From positions 1 to 22,630 of the forward strand of contig QEYB01000327.1 of assembly GCA_017562135.1 (NCBI GenBank): a stretch of DNA of 22,630 nucleotides. Direction: 5' to 3'. Of this stretch, positions 1 to 10,925 are shown piece after piece (position 1 is the stretch's first letter; each line of letters starts with the position of its first letter). Source of the DNA: Dipylidium caninum (lineage: Eukaryota > Platyhelminthes > Cestoda > Cyclophyllidea > Dipylidiidae). The notes under the pieces were generated by a model that worked only from the letters and a program-made list of their open reading frames with translations, ran no database searches and was not told the origin of the DNA. The position numbers were made by a program, and so were the translations under genes.

Positions 1-59
1 CAAACCGTGACGTATTGAGGTTTCAGTGTGTCCGCGTAAACATTGGGAAGTAGTTGAGG

Positions 60-480
60 GCAATGATGCACCTTGTAGCGCGTGGCATACGTAACCGCCA
101 GAGGCAAGTGCCCACTCGCGTGCCGCTCGGGTTCCCCCACCGTCGTTTGGGATCGCAGGCGGATGGGTGATGACCGGACACAGTTTAATTCATTATTCGT
201 GCGAGCAGACCTCGTCACCTAACCACAGTCCCTTCCTCGGATAACAGGCCAAGTGCCGCACTGCTAGAGGATTTGCACTTATTAGCTGGGCATCGTTTGC
301 CCTCGATTTTTCTCACCCTAACTCTCTTAAATATCCTCGTCTACGCCCCTGTCCACCCTGTTACTACACCAGTGGGATAAACCGCAGGATTGCCCTACTG
401 TCTTGAACATATGGGCAGTGTGTGGAGAGAGGAAAATATGAAACAACAGGGGTTGTGAACAGAATTAGAGAATGGGCACT
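60..480 (+). repeat. SINE-like repeat, tRNA-derived head, copy 1
   Basis: This stretch is a diverged copy of the sequence at about 22,175-22,600, in the same orientation. Shared blocks include a CACTGCTAG block near 259-267, GCATCGTTTGCC at 290-301, and a CTCACCCTAACTCTCTTA-like block near 313-330. The head (about 75-150) aligns with the tRNA-like head of the right-hand copy. Its box B equivalent reads CGGGTTCCCCCA and is degraded. The far end is uncertain, because weak similarity continues past 400 (ATATGGGCAG against TTATGGGTGT). I see no target-site duplication. It is most simply an old, dispersed non-autonomous retroelement; a segmental duplication is the alternative. Confidence 0.5.
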
Positions 481-2400
481 TTAGGCGCAAAAATGCGTCA
501 TAGTACATTACGCTCTCCATTATACGACGGATCAGTCGATAAACAGTGCGAAATGGTAGTGCGCTGCGAGTAGGACGATCCCACAGCATAATAATCCCGG
601 AGGTATCGAAGCGAGGGGCGACGACTGTGAGTAAGGCGATACGTGGCGAAACACACTAGGAAGCATGCGAGCTTCAGGGAAACTACAGTTAGGGTCATGA
701 TCTCTTCGTACTGTCAACACTGCTGTAAAAATGGATCTAGCCCCGCTAGGGTGACATTATGATCAAGGCAATTAAAGCAGTGGTGATCGCATGGGGGAAT
801 AGTGTCACCATACAACTATTGCCGTAAATTTCAGTAAACGCCTCCACAGGTGGTTGCATGTCGAGGGTTGTCGCTCGCGTGAACGATGTTGAGAGTAAGA
901 CATTGCAATCGGATAGAAGTTCTAAAGTGAACTGATCAACAATAGCAGAGAGACTTGAAGGCTGGCCTGAGGCATGTTCTATCGACAGACAATGGCACTG
1001 TCAGGCACCAATCTAAATGCGGTACGGCACACGGTCATATAAGGGCAACACTCTACCTAATTAGGCGATCTAACTGTCCAGGTGCGATCGCTAGCTATCG
1101 GCCTGGCAAACACTAAGAAGAACTGCTGCGGTAGCGTAAACACGAGGACGCGGATACTCTGGTAACCTCGGAGCCGGACGGCAATGGGCGTAAGTGCTGA
1201 ATATGTCTGCTGCACACCGAGACAGCGGTTGCGTCAGATGGAAAAGAGATTTGGGGCATGATCGACTGAAGTAGTGCAACCGTATCTTTCCACCCTTCTA
1301 AAGCTTACAAATATGAACTCTTAGCGTGCGGCCCTCGCAGTACGCCCCACATGTGCCGCTCGTCATGTAATTAGTAAAATGTTCAATTCTGGGCGCAGGT
1401 AGTGGCTAAGTCATCGCCAGCCTACCGCCATGGATCTGACTATCGAGCAAGCGACAAGTGGACTGTTATAGCCGTCCTAAACGGGATCGCTGTGGCTTAC
1501 CGTTGGCGGTAACCAAAAAGGTGGTGGTCGCTAGAGTTATGTTTAGGTGCGACAGCACATGCTGCTTACATCGGCAAGATCTCAGTGATATCCGACACAA
1601 TTTGCCCCAATAGCAACGACACGCCGTGCGCCCAGCGCAATGGGAACTAGCCGCATCTCCTGACGTGTTTTCAAACTGGCAACGTACAAATCGTGGTGTC
1701 GTTACGATTTTATTCCCCCCCTTTATATTGCTGGCGGGCACGGCGTCTAGGCTATAGGGCTTGAGATCATTTTAACGACTCCAAGTACTGTGGATGCGAA
1801 GAACTCGAGCGAAATGGTGAAACGTTGTCGGCGGTGGGAGAGGCAGCAGAGACCGGCGCTGACACTAAGGTCGGAGGATATCCGTGAAGTCATGATATTC
1901 TGGTCTGCGAAAACATGCCCATGGACGAACGATAGTATGTGCCGAGATGATGCTCAAAGCACACACGAGGGCATCTTCCTCGCGTCCGAAAGGCTGTTTA
2001 CCTCGCGCCATCGCAACTACTGAACACGAGTCACCAGGCTACTGGTGGGCGTGCGGAATCATGCCATCGCTCGTATATTCTAGCGACATCCAAATCCAAA
2101 TATCGCGCGTGTTTATCAATGGGTGGAGGAAGAGGGAAGGCGATGGAGCGGATAGCCGCCTGCTCATTAGGGCCTTCACTTCGTTGGTGCTTCAGTCTCT
2201 CTTAAGAGGGAGTCATCATTCCCTTACACTTGCTCTGGATCTACCCTTGCCCCCCAAAACGTCAGATGCTCCTGACACAGATGGCGAGGTCATCTGAATG
2301 AAATATGGGCAACTCAAGAGTGCATGAGCCACTTTCAACCTCGGTGATGAAGCATCGGAGAGAGGTTTAAGGGCCACGTCGAACTTCGATGTCACGAACG
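481..2400. other. Gene-poor stretch, nothing recognised
   Basis: I see no convincing gene, RNA gene or repeat here. Open frames are short, often begin with GTG or TTG rather than ATG, and have no recognisable motif. One polypurine-rich patch begins near 2,410, at the edge of the next repeat. Confidence 0.5.
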
Positions 2401-2408
2401 CTACGCAA

Positions 2409-3200
2409 TACCGGATGGCGGAAAGTAGTGAAGAGGAAGTGGGACAAAGACGCGAACAATTTACTGGCGAGACAATAGGAGAGACAAAGCGAGCAGAGGG
2501 GAAAATACACATCGGAGTAGCGGGTGATAGGAGAAGGGGGGAAGGGGGATGCAAGAAGGATGTAGATGAGTCCAGAGCGCACGTGAGGCTCAGCGAAAGG
2601 TAAAATAGGAGGGATGAAGTCATGCAGTTGAGTACAGCAAATTGAGCAAAGTTCTTCTCAATCAGACGAATGAACTGCTGTCCTGTGCGCTATCCATGCA
2701 GCTTATCGCAGTCACTTCATGAGCGCATACGCCTCGTGGATTTCCCATCGGCCCGTGCGTAAAAGAAAGTATATGCCCACCCATATCCATAAGGTTCCCA
2801 CCACGGGTGCATGATAATTCCACAGCTGACCTGACGTATTCATCCACGAGGGGCGGCAATGGCAATAAGTTTCCCACGGCAAAACGGTGCGCTGCTATAC
2901 TCCGAGACCGGTCGACACAACCACTGGTGTAGCCGACGGCGACTGGAGTCGCAGCGGTGCTATAGCCGTAGGAGTAGGTGGACGCCGGGCACAGCGTGAT
3001 ATCCTTGGTACATCGTGTAAAAGAGCCGGTTCTGCTGTGAAGCATGTGTCGACGAGCACAGTGAAAAAGTGACTTTTCAGTCGAGATAAAACACTCACCA
3101 CTTACACCACGAGTCACGCAGATCATGTGGATGTGGTAGAGGCACCAGATAGGCACGAGCATGCAGGCAAATGGGATGCACTGATATTCTACTACCAGTG
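2409..3200. repeat. Dispersed duplication, A copy (partner at 13,490-14,110)
   Basis: This block is a diverged direct copy of 13,490-14,110. At one end, the purine-rich sequence near 2,424-2,560 (AAGTAGTGAAGAGGAAGTGG and GAGCAGAGGGG) matches AAGTAATGGAGAAGAAGTGG and GAGCAGAGGGG near 13,486-13,562. In the middle, 2,915-3,060 is close to 13,830-13,978. At the other end, CAGATCATGTGGATGTGG (about 3,119-3,136) recurs near 14,011-14,028. Large indels separate the matched blocks. The duplication carries the small minus-strand gene B in the other copy and its broken version A here. Confidence 0.75.
2694..3013 (-). pseudogene. Broken copy A of the Tyr/Ala/Pro-rich gene B
   Basis: The minus strand starts with an ATG at 3,013 that lines up with the ATG of gene B at 13,929, and the first residues correspond (MYQGYHAVP against MYPRYSAVP). 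One extra base in the CCCGGCG stretch, about 2,985, shifts the frame, which then stops after 17 codons. After the insertion the other frame carries on the conserved core STYSYGYS, then TPVAVGYTSGC. A second one-base insertion occurs before the region matching VEYRAPVVGY of gene B, at about 2,805-2,815. The TATA-like box of gene B is also interrupted here by extra sequence near 3,065-3,090. Because the shift joins two open frames, a fortuitous frame of about 267 codons (3,465 to 2,662, no ATG at its start; first ATG at 3,228) spans the locus. I do not think it is a real protein, since gene B's region does not keep that frame open. Confidence 0.55.
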
Positions 3201-4354
3201 ACATCGCACGAATCAAATCATTTCCCATGTTCACTTCAACACGAGGCTGTGTCGCATCCACTTCCCTCGTACTTAACGGATGATTCTCTCTCGTGCACCA
3301 GATGTGTCGGGAGCACTTTAACTTCGACTTGGTTACCGCATTACGAAGACATTGCCTTTTTTGTGTGGACCTCGATTTTTGTGTGGTCGCGGAGAATAAC
3401 GTAGAGGAAACGGAGGAGTGTGGTAAGTTATTGTAATATAAGTGACAAATAGTGCTGTCCAGCACCTGGCAGTGGGAGTTAGGCTATATGTCCAACACAT
3501 ATATGAGTTCACGACGGCGACATAAGTCAGAACGAGTGTCATGTTGTTCACTGATGGACCCCTCCTCATCAGCTCTCCATGCCGCTTAATGGGGCGGAAT
3601 TCTTGTCTCACATGAGCAAGCTTCTTCAGGGTGACGTGAAGTGTAAGAGTTCAACTCGCTTCGCTCTCAATCTCTCCCTATACTCAAAACGTCCGAATCT
3701 AGTATTGTGTCGCGCAATGCTGTCTCGGCCGCACTAAGCTTATTATAATCTCATTATTCATTCATTCCACTGTCATTCACACAAACGCCACCAACTTTAA
3801 TTGCTCGATGTTGCTGCCTCACTGTTGCCTATTCACGTGTTTGTGCTTCCCCCACGTTTTCGCTGCCGTGTTTCTGTTGTACGATGGAATGACGAATGCG
3901 CCACACACGGGATCGTGAGAAAAGCAGGTTGAGAACATAGGTACACGCTCCCTTAGATCGTGCCTGTATCTCATTGCAGTGAGCGGTTTCACGTATGGTG
4001 CCAGGTTCCGCCCGCAATTTCCCAATTCCTCGAGTATGTTGGAAAGCATGCACGTGTGTAAGGGGATGCATGCGTGTGCCTTACGAGTATGTCAACAGAT
4101 ACGTTTCAAGTGTCTTCAGTGTATGTAAGACTGACGTTTGACCACATGGGGTGCTTTCTCGGGGACGGTGTCGACGTGAAACTTCGAGAGTAAGATATAT
4201 TCGAGCATTGAAATGACTGAAGGAATAACATTCTGCAGACATGAATGAGTTCCACTCAGCTGAAATGGGATATGGGCATACTTAATGTTTTCCAAATCTG
4301 TGGAGTGTTGAGCTATACTTTCCATGGGACTCTGACCACACCACCGTTCCTACG

Positions 4355-4555
4355 ATGTCCGCATCGCAACACCTCCAAAATCTACTCCGCCGCGTATGGG
4401 CTGCGAATCCATCTACTGTCGCCTGCCTGGCTGACCTGAATTATTCACCCCTGGCCAGCGCCAGCCGTCACCTTCTTTCCCTCGCATCAGTAACAAACAA
4501 TGTCAGAATAATCACACAGAAGAATATAAAGAGCTTGACCGTAAATTGCACATGA
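4355..4555 (+). CDS. Weak ORF with a presequence-like N terminus
   Basis: This is a 66-codon frame from a true ATG with A at -3. I do not recognise the protein. The first 45 residues are rich in Ala, Ser, Leu and Arg with only one acidic residue, and they include LQNLLRRVWAAN and SRHLLSLAS. Stretches like these can form amphipathic helices, as in mitochondrial targeting presequences. The rest (VRIITQKNIKSLTVNCT) has no recognisable domain. A frame this short is common by chance, so it could be the first exon of a spliced gene or simply noise. No clear promoter was found; a CTATAC sequence near 4,313 is not convincing. Confidence 0.15.
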   Translation: MSASQHLQNLLRRVWAANPSTVACLADLNYSPLASASRHLLSLASVTNNVRIITQKNIKSLTVNCT

Positions 4556-6377
4556 GATTGCGTGAGACGGTGGCGAACCGTGGGACGGGTCCCATGAAGA
4601 CGGAAAGCTGGAGACCAACTTAAATTGTAAATAATGCAGAGAAACTTGTGACTAGCGAGTCAAATGTGGAGACGAGAAGGCTCAGTCTCATGTTCACCAG
4701 ACACAGTCTTGGTGTTACGTGGTCGCATGCTCTCACGTGAATATCCGGTCTCTGGTGACCCTGAGAAGAAGGGCCACTCCCCGTACATAACCTCACCTTC
4801 GACCTGAACAGGCGATCACCACGAATCGCTGCGACCGCAACTCACCTCACTGGAATGAACTATTTGTCTGCTCTTGGTCGCAAATGCAGAATTGCTTGTT
4901 GTGCCATTGCGTAGGGACTGAAATGGACGGAAGCCTCAACACTACCAGACCTATCTTGCTGCGTACAGCAGTTTAGATTGGAGATTGGAATACCTAGACA
5001 CAGTCCTCCTTGAAATCATCTCCTGTCTCTGTCAGTACACAGGAAGCTGTTTCGCCCAGCCATAGAGTCTCTCGGCAAGATTGATCGACGGTCCATTACA
5101 ATCGAATTCCTAGTTTCGTGGGAGGCCTCACATAGTGACGACGTGGCTCTGCGAGTCGGAAGCAAATGAAACTTGGTCGAGTGGGATTTCAAGTCATTGT
5201 CACGAATACGCGTTAGGATTTAAAGAAGAAGCTTCGGCGAGTGAATGAACTTGCCCCCATGGAGCGCTCGACGTTGCGCACTTGGTAATGTTGAGGGAAC
5301 TCCAAACAACTGAGACCAGTCACACCCAAGATGTGCCCGAAAATTTTAATGTGAGGGGCTTAGCCGGAGAGGCGAAACTGCCAAAAAAGTTGCATGATGA
5401 ACCTTCACAGCTTCCCAAATGCTATTACCGTGAAGGTAGACACCTTTGTTCGTCACCTTCCACACATCGGGACATCGTGGACCCAGAGATACCCGTAGTC
5501 AGTTGACGCGAATATGACCTATTCGTGTCGGGTAGAGGCAGTTTTCTCTCGTGTACTGCTCCATCGGGACAGGAAAAGGTCTGATTGGATCGCACTCCCC
5601 TCTCTAATGCTCACGCGTTCTTTGCAAACATGTATTGCAACAACCAAACATTCGAGAGAGAGAGACTCGTGCAGTGTTCTCCGTCCTCTTCTCTCAAACT
5701 AGGCAATGTGGAATTCATTCTGACAGTCGGAACATAAGGGCTACCTACAGCTTTATCTCCATCACACTCTCAAGATTGAATAGGAGTTTCGTTGAACGGA
5801 GTCCTTTGTGAGCAGGTTGCGAGACGATGATTTAACAAGCCTGTTCTAACACGCACAGGCACCATATACGGGTGGATTAAATGAGTAGCGCTCAGCAGAC
5901 AGACGAATTACCTTTCGGTGAATTGGCCTACGCAACAGGGTTTTAACAACCGGTGTGGCAGGGGTAGCATGCATTGTGTGTGCCCTCCGCTAAAGGGCTC
6001 TTACCTAATGGTCCTCAGACCGAGGTGTTTACTGCGTGTCTGTGTTTTCCAAGACAGTGGGACGACGTTCATGCCTTCTTTGGAGAGTTGTATTCGTGCA
6101 TGTTGCCAGCGAATGCATCCATCCTGTAGACCTAGACAAGGAAATAGAATTAGCGGAACGTCTCGCAAGAGCCTCTCCAAGTGAGGCTATATATGAAGCT
6201 AATTCTTGTAACTGGGCGAACTTGTGTATTTCGACGGGACAAAAGGAGGGGACATTTTTATTATGGCATTGCTAGAATACTTTCAATGTCGCCAGATGTC
6301 GCCTGCGTACTACATGCATAATCACAAACTTATTGATTCAGCCAACTTTCAACCAGTCATGGGCCTCTGCTATGCAC

Positions 6378-6428
6378 CTCTTCTTCTTCTCTTCTTCTTC
6401 TTTCTTTCTTCTTCTTCTTCCCCTCCTC
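6378..6428. repeat. TTC/CTT polypyrimidine simple repeat
   Basis: This is an imperfect run of CTT and TTC units that grades into CCTCC-rich sequence. It is almost pure pyrimidine on the plus strand. It is an ordinary microsatellite with strand asymmetry; the local open frames rich in Phe, Leu and Ser are by-products of it. Confidence 0.85.
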
Positions 6429-7140
6429 CCCCTCTCGCCCTGTGTGTTTGGTGTGTTTCACATTCCATCTATTTGGCAGGCGGAACCTTGCTTTAACTTG
6501 GCAAGTAGGTTACGATGAGGTGTGATGGAAGATGTGTGAATCCTGTTGAAGTCATCTTCCTCAAACAGACGCCATTTGAAAGTTGAGGAGGCCAGAGTTC
6601 TCCGCCATAGGTTTTCCTCGAGGTATAGAGGAAGGGAGAAAATGGCTTGAAAATAAACTGCTAAGTGTGTGGGGCACCAGGCCTTCTGAGATAAAATTCC
6701 ACATCACGCCACCCTGAGGGCGACGACATCACATCGACGCCAAGAGGCTGCTCTCCACCTGTGAGTCACAATGGTGCACTTCACACTTTCCTCCGAAAAT
6801 TAAGGGGGTACTTCGTATATTTTTACCGCTGGTATCTCTGTCTTTTGGCAATCTCCCACAAGCACCTCGTAATGAACTTTGGGGTGGCGTGGAACACTAA
6901 TCGAGTTACAAATTGATGCTGGAGTGGTGGGGACGTGCGTACTGTGTTTTGAAGCCAAATGTGGAAGGGAACGAAGAAGCGGTGTGCAAAACGAATATAC
7001 AGATAAATGGCAAGTGCTAATTGTGTTCAGTGAGAAATGGCTTCGGCGAAGTTGATGCACAATTGCTACTGTTTTTTATTATTTATCGCATCGTAGTGTC
7101 CCCGTGGCGTACACATTCACATGACATGCAAGTGTATGGC

Positions 7141-7148
7141 TATAAAGG
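7141..7148 (+). promoter_or_regulatory. TATA box (TATAAAGG) before candidate E
   Basis: TATAAAGG lies about 55 bases before the ATG at 7,195 and about 160 bases before the Cys-rich motif of candidate E. It resembles the TATA boxes of genes C (TATAAAAG) and B (TATAGAAA). Whether it is used is unknown. Confidence 0.3.
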
Positions 7149-7201
7149 CTTTGGGTTCAGTGCACGCATTCGATGAAAAAGATGAAGGAAAATTATGAAA
7201 G

Positions 7202-7423
7202 GTGTTGGAACCATTTCTCCGTACTCCGTTTACCCACACTGTGTCCTTACCCTGCAATCCTCCCACTGTCGATGGTTTGGTAAAGGGTGTTGCTGTACAC
7301 ACCTGTGATGGATGCAACGGTAGTTGCTGTGATGGCTGCACGGGCACCAGAGGTATTATTCTCAGCGGGTGCTCCCAGACTGCGGTTGCAATGGCTGCCA
7401 TTGACATCGCCCTTTCGATGTGA
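7202..7423 (+). CDS. Candidate E: possible Cys-rich relative of gene C, probably damaged
   Basis: This plus-strand frame is open from 7,199 to 7,423 but has no ATG before its Cys-rich part. From about 7,289 it reads VAVHTCDGCNGSCCDGC. This aligns without gaps with VAVGCCSGCHSHDCHGC of gene C, sharing the pattern VAV..C.GC....C.GC. Base identity in this stretch is only about 55 per cent by hand count, so chance in Cys-rich sequence is possible. Shifted by one base, the next frame ends PDCGCNGCH-stop at about 7,375-7,403, which resembles the PDCGC tail of copy D. A TATA box (7,141) precedes it and AATAAA (7,663) follows. If it is related, it needs a frameshift or an intron to work, so it is either a pseudogene or a spliced gene whose start I cannot place. 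Confidence 0.25.
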   Translation: MLEPFLRTPFTHTVSLPCNPPTVDGLVKGVAVHTCDGCNGSCCDGCTGTRGIILSGCSQTAVAMAAIDIALSM

Positions 7424-7662
7424 AATAAGTAACCCCAAGTTCAGTTAAAGAAGGCCTTCGACCTCAACTAACTCCGTCCACAGCCCACCACTAGTGGTCA
7501 GTTTGTTAGCGCAAAGTCCCCTCTCCTCCTCACAGTGCATTTCCTTCTGCCACCAAACCCACCACTATGTCTCCCCATCTCTCGATGATTTCACTTATTT
7601 CCCCACCTTCATGGCACGTCACAGTGTGTATCCAAGTGAAAAGTGTTTGGACCGATAATGCC

Positions 7663-7668
7663 AATAAA
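7663..7668 (+). terminator. AATAAA poly(A) signal, possible, for candidate E
   Basis: AATAAA lies about 240 bases after the last stop of candidate E, in the correct orientation. A single hexamer is weak evidence by itself. Confidence 0.2.
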
Positions 7669-8278
7669 CGCAGACTTTTTGTTTCCCCTTGCTGGCAAAA
7701 TGACTGATGGCTTTGAGTAGTGCAATGCCCCCACAGACTGCCTTCACTTGTGATAGTGATCGCCTAATGAAGAGTGTGGAGTTGCCATCGCATGAATTGC
7801 TGGAAGCGGAAGCCAACTTTCCCGGGTTCCAGGTGCCTAGTTTAAGACAACCTTTTGCTTAAGACTGAAGTGCTGAAATCCATGAGTCGAGCGTTGAATA
7901 CGTGTAGGAAACAGAAAGCGCAACTTTTCACACTACTCATTATAATAACTCAAAATGATTCGCCTTCGCATCTACGGCTTTCTGCAACCAGTGGGCAAGT
8001 CATAGATGCCCTTATGCGAAGTCTTGGTTTCATATTCAATTAAGCGATTCAAAGCCTCACGTAACATCTCGTGGTTGTTGTGTTTTTGTTTCTCTTTCAA
8101 GGCATAAATCTCAATTGCCAAAGAGGTAGTGGTTTGTCGGCGACAAATAGGTCAATTTGTCGGATGTGGTAAATTATTTGTGTGTGTTCGTAGTTGAGTC
8201 ACCTTTGTCAAGAGTATACTACAGGTTGTATGTGGTCGTTCAGCGTTCTCGTCATGCAATAAGATTGCTCCGTGCTGT

Positions 8279-8791
8279 ATGACATCAAAAAAATGCACAG
8301 CAATGGGGACTCGACCGCTGGTATGCCTTCGCCAGCTGTATTATAGGGGGGAATCATGGAGCACTCCCTCACCATTCGAACACACGGCAACCACAATCTT
8401 CCTTGATTACAGTTCGACGTTGCGAGCGTGTCCTGGTGCATCCTCGTCTGCTCATATGTCTGAGCATTGCTCATTATCATACCGAGTCCACTTAGCTTCG
8501 CAAGTACTGATTAGGTGTACAAACAGCGGCAATCGTGTTCTGCGCAGGAAGCAGCCCAAGATGTACACCTGCTCTTACCGTTGCTCCATCATCTGGCAGT
8601 GGCGTCAAGTTTTCGAACGGCACAATATGAGTGCATTCGTATTTTCTCTATCAATTATGGTCGACAAATGTTATAACACTTCTGTACAGGTGGCCAGTTC
8701 CTACTTCGTTGGGAACCCACGTTCACGAATTGTTGTTTGTTGCTGGGGATTCCACAGTCGTCCCCCAATATTTCCCTCTCAATCAAAATGA
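8279..8791 (+). CDS. 170-codon ORF of unknown nature
   Basis: This frame starts at a true ATG and runs 170 codons. The predicted protein is rich in Ser, Arg and Cys and has no domain I recognise. It has neither a signal peptide nor a clear membrane segment, and no sign of a repeat or catalytic motif. A frame of this length is expected about once by chance in this much two-stranded sequence at roughly even base composition. It is listed only because it is the longest ATG-led plus-strand frame. It may well be noise. Confidence 0.12.
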   Translation: MTSKKCTAMGTRPLVCLRQLYYRGESWSTPSPFEHTATTIFLDYSSTLRACPGASSSAHMSEHCSLSYRVHLASQVLIRCTNSGNRVLRRKQPKMYTCSYRCSIIWQWRQVFERHNMSAFVFSLSIMVDKCYNTSVQVASSYFVGNPRSRIVVCCWGFHSRPPIFPSQSK

Positions 8792-10890
8792 CCAGTAGTT
8801 CTCCTCGACGCTCGTCGACGAACCTCATACGTACACACAGAAACACATAAAGTATGAGAGAGAATGAGAGGAAGTGCAAGTGTCTGCCATTAGGATGTCC
8901 TGAAGGGCAAAATGACAATATTCATGCCATTCAAAGAGTCATGGCCACTTAGCCGCAATGTCCAATAGTCTTGTGTCTTTTTATCGCGGCGGTGAAATGA
9001 GAACCAGCAAATGCGGCCAAATCACTCCCGCACTCACCCCTTAACTGAAGGAGTGTTTCAGCTAAGCGACAGATATCTCAATACACTCTGGATGTTGAGT
9101 TACAGTCGCAACTTCACTCCTATGACTACAATGCACGACATTATATATGTGGCCAGAACAATGCCAAGGGGAGTAGTAGCGGACGCTGAGTAAGGAGAAG
9201 ATGGAATGGAATGTCTGCAGTTCGTGTGGCTTATACCGACGTTCCATTACTTTTAATTCGCGGTGAAGCTTTAGCTTTTACTCCGTAGTCTCAACCACGC
9301 TGTCCTTCTCAGTTTCTTCTTAACGCTTTTGGACTCTTTCAAACGCACGCCCCAGTAATGGTGAATCCTCAGACTTGGGTGCAGTTCTCTGCCTGTTTTG
9401 CACTATGCTGCCTTCCAGAAACCACCTACCCTCGCCCTTGTCGGTACCTCTGCTTCACGATTTGACATCCTCATGTGCCACTGTGCAGGCACCCATACGA
9501 TTGACGGTCGTCTCAAAGGCAGAAAGTGGATGTCAAGGAGATAATGTTCACCACACCATAATTTCGTCTCCCCCTGCTGCGATTTTATCACATCACATTT
9601 ATGTGGATGTCACTCCCGCTCGCTCTATCACCGACCTTGAGTAAGTTGCCACCTCATGGACTTTGTCTATAGGTGGCATTTGGCTGAGACCCACTTACTA
9701 AGAAAGGTCATGAACCGCCTTCGTGTCACTTATCGTGGAGCAAAACGAATGCATGCATGCATTGTCAATGTTGTGACCTGGCCTCCATGTCAAAGGGTTG
9801 TTGACGGATGAACTGTGAGAAGTTCGATTGGTAACGAAGCGCTCATCATTTATCTCTATCCCACTAATAGGCGGTGGGCGGGGAAGATTTGGAAAGCAAG
9901 GGCACCGGAGGAAGAGATGGCAATACTGCCCCACAATCTATGCATCTTATGGTTCGCAAGACCGGCATGTTACGAGGAGCGAAGCGGTGATGAATTGACA
10001 CGAATGCAGCGTACAAGCCCCCTGTGCGAATGGGGTGTTGAGAAAAGGCGAACTTATCACCTTCACCTTTAGTTTAGGTGTCTCACAACCAAGGATGAGA
10101 GGTCGTTTGCCGTGGTTGAGTGGTAGATCGACTGAATTGAAAAGTTGCCTGATTGTTTGGCACCCTCGTGTTAATTGATGCAAGCGAGGCCGATTCGAAT
10201 TTTGTGCCAGTTGCCGGACACGCGGCCTGTCTTGAGCTTTTCATCGCCACTACGAGCGTTATCCGCTGCCATGATCGCCAACCTATAAGCCGGTCAGGTA
10301 GCCTTTCCATCAGGTCATCCACCGATGACACACGTATTCTCCTCAAACAACCCCAGAAGACAACTCGTATTTGGTGCATGTCGAACTCGATGTCCCCGTG
10401 GCTTAGTTCTCTCTGCCTACCACACTCGCCTCCGCTAATTGCGCAGTTAGAAGAGATATCATTACGCCTTGCGTTTGTCAATTCCGCCGTTTCATCGTTC
10501 AGACGTCAAATAGGCGGCATCCTTTATTCCGCAGAAAGGTGAACAACAGACCAGGCGATTTGTACACCCGGGAAGCCACGTTGATGTGGGGCACACCACA
10601 GGGGGTTGGGTACAACGGTTTAGAAGATTATGTCTCCATCGTTCAACGATGAGAAGTCATCGTACAACCGTAATCCGCATCGGCCTGTGCTCAACACTTG
10701 GGCACTAATCATTGTATCCTTGTCATCTCTTGAAAATTATATGGTCTGCGCCTCTGTTTGTCAAAAGCTAACGCAAAACTCACCTTTCGAGTATGTTGGG
10801 AGTAACATTCATCTCGACAAGTGGAGATAGTTCTTCGGAGACATTGACTGCTTCACTAGAAGATGAAATTTGTGACGTCAGTTAATAAAC

Positions 10891-10925
10891 ATGTGCGTAG
10901 TTTAGTGGTAGATCTTGCGCTCTCA
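10891..10925 (+). other. tRNA 5'-half-like fragment
   Basis: GCGTAGTTTAGTGGTAGATC contains TAGTTTAGTGG, a good match to the internal promoter box A of tRNA genes (TRGYNNARNGG). No proper box B follows at the expected distance and no cloverleaf can be closed, so this is not an intact tRNA gene. It may be a remnant of a tRNA or SINE head. Confidence 0.3.

Larger units (their letters stand above)
3265..7130. other. Gene-poor stretch
   Basis: Apart from one short ATG-led frame (4,355-4,555) and a pyrimidine-rich simple repeat (about 6,378-6,428), I see no supported gene, RNA or repeat here. I found no convincing counterpart of this stretch elsewhere in the window. Confidence 0.45.

Noticed and set aside
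2216..2623. 135-codon Ser/Leu-rich minus-strand frame
   Set aside because: It is the complement of the purine-rich part of the A repeat; the B copy does not keep the frame and no motif is visible.
10083..10542. Overlapping frames of about 130 codons on both strands
   Set aside because: They overlap each other on opposite strands, have no recognisable motif, and are within the length expected by chance.
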